The position numbers and the translations under genes are program-made. The notes beneath the pieces were generated by a model. It made no database searches. It was not told where the DNA came from and saw nothing but the letters and a program-made list of their open reading frames with translations. A stretch of DNA of 64,000 nt from assembly GCA_023974075.1 (NCBI GenBank), contig CM043789.1, forward strand, positions 41,335,592-41,399,591, read 5' to 3'. Every line of letters begins with the position of its first letter. Positions within the stretch are counted from its first letter, which is position 1. Shown in pieces: positions 24,013-48,600 of this stretch. The DNA is from Chaenocephalus aceratus (Eukaryota; Chordata; Actinopteri; Perciformes; Channichthyidae).

Positions 24013-25278
24013 AACCTGAACATCATCAGGAGAGGACTCTTTAAAGTAGAGACACTACATACTGATATACACCTGAACATCAGCCGGAGAGGACTCTTTA
24101 AAGTAGAGACACTACATACTGATATACACCTGAACATCAGCAGGAGAGGACTCTTTAAAGTAGAGACACTACATACTGATATACACCTGAACATCAGTAG
24201 GAGAGGACTCTTTAAAGTAGAGACACTACATACTGATATACACCTGAACATCAGCAGGAGAGGACTCTTTAAAGTAGAGACACTACATACTGATATACAC
24301 CTGAACATCAGCAGGAGAGGACTCTTTAAAGTAGAGACACTACATACTGATATACACCTGAACATCAGCAGGAGAGGACTCTTTAAAGTAGAGACACTAC
24401 ATACTGATATACACCTGAACATCAGCTGGAGAGGACTCTTTAAAGTGGAGACACTACATACTGATATACACCTGGACATCAGCAGGAGAGGACTCTTTAA
24501 AGTAGAGACACTACATACTGATATACACCTGAACATCAGCAGGAGAGGACTCTTTAAAGTAGAGACACTACATACTGATATACACCTGAACATCAGCAGG
24601 AGAGGACTCTTTAAAGTAGAGACACTACATACTGATATACACCTGAACATCAGCAGGAGAGGACTCTTTAAAGTAGAGACACTACATACTGATATACACC
24701 TGAACATCAGCAGGAGAGGACTCTTTAAAGTAGAGACACTACATACTGATATACACCTGAACATCAGCAGGAGAGGACTCTTTAAAGTAGAGACACTACA
24801 TACTGATATACACCTGAACATCAACAGGAGAGGACTCTTTAAAGTAGAGACACTACATACTGATATACACCTGAACATCAGCAGGAGAGGACTCTTTAAA
24901 GTAGATACACTACATACTGATATACACCTGAACATCAGCAGGAGAGGACTCTTTAAAGTAGAGACACTACATGCTGATATACACCTGAACATCAGCAGGA
25001 GAGGACTCTTTAAAGTAGAGACACTACATACTGATATACACCTGAACATCAGCAGGAGAGGACTTTTTAAAGTAGAGACACTACATACTGAGATACACCT
25101 GAACATCAGCAGGAGAGGACTCTTTAAAGTAGAGACACTACATACTGATATACACCTGAACATCAGCAGGAGAGGACTCTTTAAAGTAGAGACACTACAT
25201 ACTGATATACACCTGAACATCAGCAGGAGAGGACTCTTTAAAGTAGAGACTCTACATACTGATATACACCTGAACACA
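24013..25278. repeat. 57-bp minisatellite, about 22 copies
   Basis: The unit contains AGGACTCTTTAAAGTAGAGA, CACTACATACTGATATACAC and CTGAACATCAGCAGGAG in order, period 57 bp, with few variants. Because 57 is divisible by three and the unit lacks stops in some frames, open frames of 438 and 468 codons arise on the two strands; neither looks like a gene. The same unit forms the array at 52109-52845. Confidence 0.97.
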
Positions 25279-25336
25279 AACGTAACATGAACCTCTCTCA
25301 TCCCTTAAATGTTGAAATGATCTAAAAATATGATAT

Positions 25337-25789
25337 TTAGTGGAATGCTGTTTTCTGCGAGTGCAGAAAGGTTAGGGGGTTATGATCTGTATAGACCACC
25401 AAGGGCCCAACTCCACTCCCAACATACACCTCAAAATGTTTTAACGCCCAGATGAGTGCCAGTGCCTCCTTTTCAATGATCGAATAGTTTAATTGATGAG
25501 AGTTACATTTCTTAGAGAAGAAACTTACCGGGCATTCGGAGCCGCTCTCATCAACCTGCGCGAGTACTGCCCCAGCTCCAACCTTACTAGCATCCACATG
25601 AAGAGTGAAGGGCTGGTCCGTCTGGGGAGCTGCTAGGACAGGAGCCGAGCACAACACAGTTTTCGCAGCCTCAAAAGCCTGTTGACATCGAGGAGACCAT
25701 TCAAACTTGACCTTAGGGCTGAGAAGAGAGGTGAGGGGCGCAACCACCGTAGAGAAATTCTGACAGAACCCACGATAGTACCCCACCAT
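25337..25789 (-). pseudogene. Gypsy RT C-terminus and RNase H fragment
   Basis: In frame with the upstream pol segment across one stop codon. Shows MVGYYRGFCQNFS (RT end), LHVDASKVGAGAVLAQ and YTDHNPLTFLH (RNase H), then breaks off. No integrase follows. Confidence 0.85.
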
Positions 25790-28100
25790 GCCCAGGAAAC
25801 GAGAGAGTTATTTTCTGGTTGTGGGAACAGGGAACCGGTCAATTGCCAGCACCTTTGCCCTCACTGGCTTAACCTGTCCTTGGCCAACTACTTTACCCAG
25901 GTAGGTGACCGTTGCCTTAGCAAACTCACACTTTGCCAAGTTAACGGTCAGACAAGCCCAGGCAAGACGTTCAAACAGTGCATTAATGTGTTGGAGATGT
26001 TCCTCCCAAGTGTCCCTGTATACCACAACATCATCCAGATACACAGCGCAGCCAGCAAGACCTGACACCACCTGGTTCATCAGGCGTTGAAACGTGGCCG
26101 GGGCATTTCGTAACCCAAATGGCATTACGGTGTATGAGTACAACCCACTGGACGTGATACATGAGGCGATCTCCCTAGCTCTTGCCGTTAACGGGACCTG
26201 CCAGTAACCCTTTAGCAGGTCAAATGTACTGACAAACTTAGCAGAACCGACCTGGAGAAAATAACCACGGGCTGCACTTCTGAACTCCTCATCCGGTAGA
26301 ACTTGGCTGTACAGAGCCTGCAGGGTGGGATCGTTCTTTTGCTCTTTCCCAAGGTCGCTACAAGACAAAGGCAAAGGAAAGGTAGGCACAGGAAATACAG
26401 ATTGTTTTTTCTTATCTTTTGTAAGGTCACAAACAATACGGCTGGCCGCACGTGTTACTGCGCCGCTGGCCGGCCTCACAGAAGTGGTTTTGGGGAACTT
26501 GGCACCTTCTACCTGGGAGATTGGAGACTCAGGCCATACCCGATCACCAGCCAGGTCATTTCCCAAGATGATCTGTATGCCCCCCATAGGCAGAGAAGGA
26601 CGCACTCCCATGACCACTTCCCCTTGCAGCAGACTGGAGACTAATGTTAGTTTATGCTGTGGAGAAGAGAAGACGGTTAATCCCATCCCCCGGACCTCAA
26701 CACTGGAACCGGTGTCTGTCTTAGGAGAGAAAGGTAACACAGAACCAACAATAAACGAGTCCAACGTCCCTGAGTCCCTTAATATCTTTACCGGTACTTT
26801 CTCTTTACTCCCGACCAGTGAAACAAAACCATCAGACACAAAAGCTTTATAACCAGGGTCTATCTCCTCATGTTCACTGACAAGAGCCTGAATTACCGAT
26901 TCAGATAAGGAGGACTGAGTGTGTTTCCGCACAGCCACAATGACATGTTCCCTTTCTACTGCACGTAACGACGCTACAGCCCCAGACGCTTTTGCCGACA
27001 CAGGCCCAGGCCTGGACTTTCTCTTCCACTCAGGACAATCGTTTCTCCAGTGTCCTTTATTAAAACAGTAATTACAGACACGATTGGGGTCAAACTTACC
27101 CCGATTCCCACGGTCAATCCTAGCTGGAAACTTATCTTTTCCTTCTGAAACACCTTTACTGAAGTGAGCCCCCGCACTACTCTCTTTGTATCCCCCATCT
27201 CCACGACTACGGCTGTCGCCAAAAAACACCTTATGGGTCAGAGTAAACTCATCTGCCAGCTTGGCTGCCTCTGAAACTCTGTTTACTTTCTGCTCATTAA
27301 TGTAGGTAACAACACGGTCAGGCAAGGTACCTTTGAATTGCTCAAGCAAGATAAGCTCCTGCAGATCTTCCAGATTTTTCACCTGTGAGGAAACACACCA
27401 ACGGTTGAAACTAGTGGTTAAATCACGAGCAAACTCCATATGTGACTGCTTCTCTTTTCTGAGTAACCTAAAGCGCTGTCGATATGCTTCAGGTACTAAC
27501 TCAAATGCCGGAAGTACAGCAGCTTTCTCCAACTGGTAATTGCTACTGTCTTCAGCAGTCATGGCAGCGAAAGCCTCCTGGGCCTCTCCAGTGAAGACAC
27601 ACTGAAGCAGAAGGGTGCGCTCAACATCAGACCAGTCTCGTGCCTCAGCTAGACGCTCAAACAACACAAAGAAAATGTCTGGGTCCTTTTCGTTGAACCT
27701 CGGAACTATCCTCAAATTAACAGCAATATCAAATGCTTGACCGACAGTCTCTGCAGCTCTCCTGGTCTCAGCTGGAAGCTTACCTTCACTCATCAGCTCC
27801 AATCTGTAGCGCTCCAAGTCTAGTTTTTGTCTAGAAGCCATCTCTGCTTCCTGAAGACGGGCATTTTGTCTCAACTTTTCTATCTCCACATCACGTTCCA
27901 AGTGTAGCATTAGAAGCTCCTTCTGTTCTTTAAATGACAGTCCAACCCCAAGTCCAGACAGGACTGGAACCATACCTGAAACTTTACCTGACTCAATTGA
28001 CTGTTGGGAGGCAGGCCCCAGAAAGACAGACAAAACACTTTTTTCCACTAACTGTGCCTTTATTTCTACCAACAACTCCTCTTTATTCAACTTTTTGGGA
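25350..28100 (-). mobile_element. Gypsy (Metaviridae) retrotransposon fragment, internally deleted
   Basis: A gag-pol segment on the minus strand without recognisable LTRs. Gag, with its zinc knuckle, and a protease-like segment are fused to the middle of the reverse transcriptase by a deletion, then one in-frame stop precedes RNase H. The frame ends inside RNase H near 25337, so integrase and the 3' LTR are missing. It directly abuts the 57-bp array. Confidence 0.85.
25808..28090 (-). pseudogene. Gypsy gag-protease-RT fusion, 760 codons, ends at a premature stop
   Basis: The N-terminal half is gag-like, with the CCHC knuckle CNYCFNKGHWRNDC. A DSGT protease-like motif follows (LRDSGTLDSFIVGS). 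A deletion then joins pre-RT sequence to RT: STFDLLKGYWQVPLT, MPFGLRNAPATFQRLM and the YLDD active-site box are present, but the upstream RT motifs are gone. The frame stops at TAA (25808-25810) and resumes in the same frame with RNase H. Confidence 0.85.
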
Positions 28101-28259
28101 AGTTCAAGACCGTAATAGTCACTCTCAAAAGCTGATCTTTTTTATAAGTACTCAACAAATCCTCATTTGGGGACTCAACAAAATCTTCAATAGAAGCCAT
28201 TTAACTGTTTACCGACCAAGGCAAGGTTTTTCCAGCAGTAACTGATAGTGAAAGACAGT

Positions 28260-28650
28260 TTTACATATGGAGACCCCAATCGTGTCTGTAATTACTGTTT
28301 TAATAAAGGACACTGGAGAAACGATTGTCCTGAGTGGAAGAGAAAGTCCAGGCCTAGGCCTGGGCCTGTGTCGGCAAAAGCGTCTGGGGCTGGAGCATCG
28401 TTACGTGCAGTAGAAAGGGAAAATGTCATTGTGGCTGTGCGGAAACACACTCAGTCCTCCTTATCTTTACCGGTACTTTCTCTTTACTCCCGACCAGTGA
28501 AACAGAACCATCAGACACAAAAGCTTTATAACCAGGGTCTATCTCCTCATGTTCACTGACAAGAACCTGAATTACCGATTCAGATAAGGAGGATTGAGTG
28601 CGTTTCCGCACAGCCACAATGACATTTTCCCTTTCTCCTGCACGGGAGGG
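28260..28650. repeat. Inverted partial duplication of Gypsy gag (palindrome)
   Basis: 28266-28466 carries the zinc-knuckle region of the same gag in plus orientation, while about 28450-28650 carries a neighbouring gag part in minus orientation. About 60 bp at 28407-28466 is the near-exact inverse of 28587-28646, separated by about 120 bp. It lies just upstream of the minus-strand Gypsy fragment. Confidence 0.8.
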
Positions 28651-28659
28651 GGGAGGGGT

Positions 28660-29170
28660 CGTCACATAACACATTCAGCTTTTTCTGCATTTTCAGCCAT
28701 AAATGTTCAGTTTACAGCATTCGCACGCATTTTCTGCAGGAAATGCATTTTCTAGTTCTTTTAATGTTTCGCTCCGTACCAACCAGAGGAGTTGTGTGCT
28801 AATGGGTCTCAGAAATAAGGAAAACACAAAAGAACAATCCATCCATGTTTTGGGCTTTCGCAGCGTGAGTTGAAGTGGCTTTTTCCAAATAAATGATTAG
28901 ATTAAATGTATTTTATTGATCGAAATTGGGATTCAAATAAAAAATATATATTCTCTCTTCATGAAAACAGCTCACCCGACACAGAAATCACTTCAGGGAA
29001 CTTCCTTCTAATGAGACTCAATTTGACTCCAGCCCTTTTGATATTTCAAAGATTAGGGTTTAAGAATCTGAATACTTACAACAATTTGGTTACGAAAACA
29101 TTTGTCGCTTTTCAATCATCCAAAAGTGATTAAGATTTAATCAATCAACATTTATAAAAAAAAAAGACAC
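28660..29170. other. Intergenic stretch downstream of rpn2
   Basis: AT-rich sequence between the Gypsy remains and the presumed rpn2 3' end. I see no gene, RNA or defined element here. Confidence 0.4.
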
Positions 29171-29189
29171 CAAGATTCACCTCTAATTC

Positions 29190-29195
29190 TTTATT
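29190..29195 (-). other. Candidate distal rpn2 polyadenylation signal
   Basis: AATAAA on the minus strand about 545 bp past the rpn2 stop codon. A second AATAAA overlaps the stop codon itself (around 29736-29741), so either could be used. Confidence 0.5.
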
Positions 29196-29736
29196 TCCTC
29201 TTCTTCATTACAAAAACATCACTTTCTCAAATTGCCCACATTTCATTATCAACATTTTTTTTTCTTCCGGCCACAAACGCCGTATCAAATAAGGGGACAC
29301 GTCTGACGCAGCAAACACATTCATCGTTAGTCAACATATCAGTGCTACTGCCAATGTTTGATTCTTTTTTTTTTTAATCAGAGGAAACAAGTCGACACGG
29401 CTGTGGCGAGGTGAAACGGGCGGCGTGTGAAAACAGAGGAATGTACAAAAAAAAAAAAAAAGACAAATCAACCCATCAATGAACCACAAATAAAAAAAAC
29501 AGCTGACTCAGAAAACACGGCATCAGAAAAACGAATCTCACAGGAAGTGCAGTGATCAGTAGCTTTGCAGTAAGGACCTTTGTCCTCGTGGGATTTCTTC
29601 CTCTTGGCAACACGGAGGACATGTTGAACTGTTGGTCGGGACGTTTTTAAAGTCTGATTTGATACATCGTTGAATTTACTCCATGGAAAGCGAAAAAAAA
29701 TGCTTCGTCGGTGTCTTCTTTTAATTTTCTTGCCCT

Positions 29737-44331
<14,595 letters not shown>

Positions 44332-45105
44332 GTCTTGCAGTCTCTAATGCAGCGTCACCAAAACCGACGACTATTTCCGGTGTCTCAGAATGAGCTGTCA
44401 CTAACCGTAGAACATCCGGTTGTGCATTTAACGTTTCAAATAAAAGCCGAGCTAAGTACACGTCGAATAAGTGCAGCCTGTCTGGCGTTTTTTTGTTTTA
44501 ATATAATGGTATTATCATTCAATTGTGTTCACTTAGTTACATGAAACATATGTAATCAGGTTGATTGGAATTACTAGCAGGATTACAATATTAGTAAAAG
44601 AGCATAGTGATTTATATTTATCACTTTATTCTTTTAGTTTTAGTAAATCTTTGTTTTCAAGATTAGTTTTTATGATTGTATAATCTGTATAATATTATTA
44701 TTATTATTTAATTATTATTATTTTATGTTTTAATGTTCTTATTATAATTATTTTAATATTTAATTTATTAATTAATTGCTATTTTATTTACTCTTATTTA
44801 CTTTGTGAATACTTTTTTCATTTTTTAACCTTTTCATTATTTATTTCCTTTTTTATTTCACATTATTCATTTACTATTTTATTCGCTATTATCTATTTAC
44901 TATTTTATTATTTATCGCTTTTGCGCTGCACACTCCGAAGCAGCAGTGGGCGCTGCCGTCACACTATGACTGTTAAATGATCACATGACACAACACGGAA
45001 CCTCTCCCCTCTGGGTGTCAGTCATGAGATTTGAGTGGTTCATTAGAGAGTTTGTAATGCAATGACTAGTTTAGAAACATCTCCGAGGTGTTGCATCTGA
45101 GCGCC
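44332..45105. promoter_or_regulatory. Divergent rpn2/ap5b1 promoter region
   Basis: The start codons are 775 bp apart and face away from each other. On the rpn2 side ETS-like CCGGAA and CCGGAT sites lie about 45-85 bp upstream (near 44373 and 44413). On the ap5b1 side there is a TCACATGAC E-box-like site at 44981-44989. The middle (44580-44920) is AT-rich. Promoter function is inferred. Confidence 0.5.
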
Positions 45106-45614
45106 ATGTCTGACATCTGGACCCAGAGGATCCTCTCTTTCTCCCGCAGCCCGTCCCGGTTCCTCTCCGGTACAACAGCGGAGGGTTTCCTCGCTGAGCT
45201 GCTCCGGGAGCTCCGGGATGACAGAGCCACTTACAGCCTCAAGGTAAACAAACAGTGTGATGGACAGTAACGGGTGACATGTTAAAGGTCACCTATTATG
45301 CAAAATCCACTTTTCACGTATTTTATACATCAACATGTGTCCCCTCTGTGGAAAGAGACTCTGAAAGTTTCAGGAAAAAAGATTCTTTCTCTTTCTGTCC
45401 TGATCCATTTATATAAAAACCTGTCTGAAAATGAGCTGATCAGATTTAGGCCACTTTATGATGTCATAACGATTTTTTTTGGCTTGTGTAACCATTAGCC
45501 AATCAGCAACCAAGGTAACAGTGTCCACAAACAACATAATTATTACATTCAAATGAAGTACATTATTCAAGTTTACATTGGATTATCAGGGAGAAATGAG
45601 CGGAAGCGCTCTTC

Positions 45615-45676
<62 letters not shown>

Positions 45677-48600
45677 GGAGAGCCTGTCAGTATCGTCTCA
45701 TGCAGCTCACTGATCGAGTGACCCCCCGACAGTGAAGAATTAACATATGTGTAACTAGTTCCAGAGGTAGATAAAATAGCTAAGTGTGTTAGGTCCATAC
45801 TTACCAACCTTCCGATTTTCGCGGGAGACTCCCGATTTCATTGCCCTCTCCCGGTTTCCTCCCGGGGTCATATTTCTCCCGATTTCTGACAAAATCAGAT
45901 TTACTCAGGACTGTTTGCGCTCAGACTTTAATACAGCTTCAGTGTTTCTCAAACTTTTTCATACCAAGGACACTTAACCAATAAAAAAACACTCGCGGAC
46001 CACCTAACTCCACAAATATCCAAAGACACATCGTTTTTCTAAAACAGATTACAAATCGCCTGAAACTGGTACAAAGAAGTGGCAAAATGTGTGATGAAGG
46101 TGTTGCTCTGGGCTATATGATGCAATTGAAAGTTAAACTTAAGCTTGCTCCATTGCGGAAATATTTGCGCGAGAGCGTGGAAAACTTAAATTAATTAATT
46201 AATTTCAAATGTGAAATTTCACCTATATACTCACGGACCACTAGGGGGCGGTCACAGACCACCCGTGGTCCGCGGACCACACTTTGAGAAGCACTGACCA
46301 TTGTTTGGTTTCTTACAACTACAATAAGCATGTGTAGATGTTAATCTAATACAGCTCTGGCAATCCACTAACACTTAATGTTTGTTATTTTGAGAAATTA
46401 AAAAGTTCATGTGGAGGAGGGTTAGGGTTAGCCAGCTACCCGCTCTTAAAAAGTGGCGACAGATCACCCACAAGTACCATTATTTCTTTAATGTGTTATG
46501 GGTTAGGTTAGGGTTAGTATTGCGTTGCAATTTTGGAGGAGCTAGGGTCTTTTCTTTGCCATAACTACACTGTATCTACTGTGCATATGACGATAACGCC
46601 TTTTAATCTCTGAACCCCCTCCCCTCAGGTCCTCCTCTTGTCCCCGCTCTGCGAGTCCCCGTCTCTGCTGTGTCTCTCGGACTTGCTGGGTGAGGAGACG
46701 GCCCTGGAGCTCATGTCCATCTTCAACCAGTGTCCTCCCAAGTCGGTCCAGTTTCGCTGCCACCTCCTCCTGGCCCTCACCTCCGTCCTGGTCTGCACTT
46801 CCTGCGTAAACAACCGCTCCCGAGCGTCCCAAGACTTCCTGGACCTGCTCCTCCAGATATCCCAGGACTCCAATGACCTCCACGGAGACGTTGCTCTGCG
46901 GGCCACAGCTTGTGATTGTCTCCGGGAGATGGAGGCCTGTTGTCCGGGTCTCCTCTCCCAGCGACTGGAGCTCTTAGGTGGGCTCCGGCAGCGAGAAACG
47001 TCCCGGCTCCACCAGGCCTATGCGGGGCTCCACACCCTGGTGTTAAGGAACGCCGTTTATCAGGTGGGAAGCAGTGGAGTACAAATACTTTGTTACTGTA
47101 CTTAAGTACACATTTCTGGTATCAGTACTTTACTCCACTACTTATTTTTCTGACGACTTTTACTTCTTACATTTTGAACTCAAATACCTGTACTTTCTAC
47201 TTCTTACATGTTGAACACAAATACCTGTACTTTCTACTTCTTACATGTTGAACTCAAATACCTGTACTTTCTACTTCTTACATGTTGAACACAAATACTT
47301 GTACTTTCTACTTCTTACATGTTGAACACAAATACTTGTACTTTCTACTTCTTACATGTTGAACACAAATACCTGTACTTTCTACTTCTCACATGTTGAA
47401 CACAAATACCTGTACTTTCTACTTCTTACATGTTGAACTCAAATACCTGTACTTTCTACTTCTCACATGTTGAACACAAATACCTGTACTTTCTACTTCT
47501 TACATGTTGAACACAAATACCTGTACTTTCTACTTCTCACATGTTTCATTATCTAACAATGACATTATTGTTCTATTAATATAAAGGGAGGTCAGGTACT
47601 CTTTAAAGCAGCTGCTAGCTATGGGTACTTTTTACTGAAGTACATTTCAAAGCCTCTTTACTTTCACTTGAGTAAAGAAGTTTAGTCAGTACTTCTACTT
47701 TCACCAGAGTATTTTTAAACACGAGTATCTGTACTTCTACTTGAGTAAAGGATGTGTGTACTTTTCTGTCAGTTGACCCAGGAAACCGGAGCCGGAGCCG
47801 AGCATCTCAAAGCTCTTCTGGGAGGAAAACACATCGGTAGCATGGGAGGCGGAGCTGGATCTAATGAACGGTAAAGATGACTCGGCAGTTCTGTCTTCTC
47901 TCATCCGGGGGCCCATGGGCTCCGTGCCGACCCTGCAGACGGGGCCCGACTGTAAGGAGCTGCGGGCGGTGCTGTCTTCCCTCCTGGAGGAGTCGTACCT
48001 CCTCACGCCTCTCAGTCAGGCCGCTCTGCTGCACCGGCTGACCGAGGTGGTTGCCATGGTTCCCGGTGTCTCTCCCGCCGTGTTCAGAGCTCAGCTGCTG
48101 AGACTGCTGGGCACCAGTGAGGTCGGTGTAGAATTTCTTTTTTTCTCTGATTCTTGTTTCTGTATTCAAGCATTTGTTGAGTTTAGGTCTTTAAAGAGGC
48201 TCTATTCTGCTTCTTTTGGATATCCTTTTCCAGTAGGGTGTTCTATTTGCTTTTTTGTGCATTTCCCTCCATTGGGAGTTTCTCTCCTACACGCTCGCCT
48301 CAAACACCTCCATTGGATTCCTTTGCTTACTTCCAGAACATAGTGACATCTCTACGTAACACTCAGGCTTCTATTGGCAAGCGCTCAAACACAAAAAATA
48401 AAAATAAATCCCTTTTCCCTCAAACTTTGAGTGACCCCCCTGGTGCCCCCTGGCGGCCCCCCGGGGGGTCGGGGCCCCCACTTTGAAAAACACTAAGCTA
48501 ACCAATCAGAGCAGACTTGGCTCTGGTTTCAGACAGAGGGTATGAAAAGAGGTGCTACAGCACAGGCAGTATGAGGAAAGAGAACATTAAAGCATGGAGC

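Larger units (their letters stand above)
23247..25290. mobile_element. TTAA-type MITE carrying an expanded 57-bp array
   Basis: Left end TTAAAGGGGCCCTACTATTC at 23247 matches the family end seen at 48191-48665, including the internal CAATCAGAGTAGACTGGGCTC and CTGGTTTCAGACAGAGGG segments. Another MITE interrupts it at 23539-23928, then the family sequence resumes (GTGCTGCAGCACAGGCAGTA) and runs into the 57-bp array. The right end is lost. Confidence 0.7.

Noticed and set aside
24013..25278. CRISPR-like array
   Set aside because: The units are contiguous with no unique spacers, and the context is a vertebrate nuclear genome.
23895..25301. Open frames of 438 (+) and 468 (-) codons in the 57-bp array
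   Set aside because: They follow the repeat exactly and exist only because 57 is divisible by three; no domain, no splice context.
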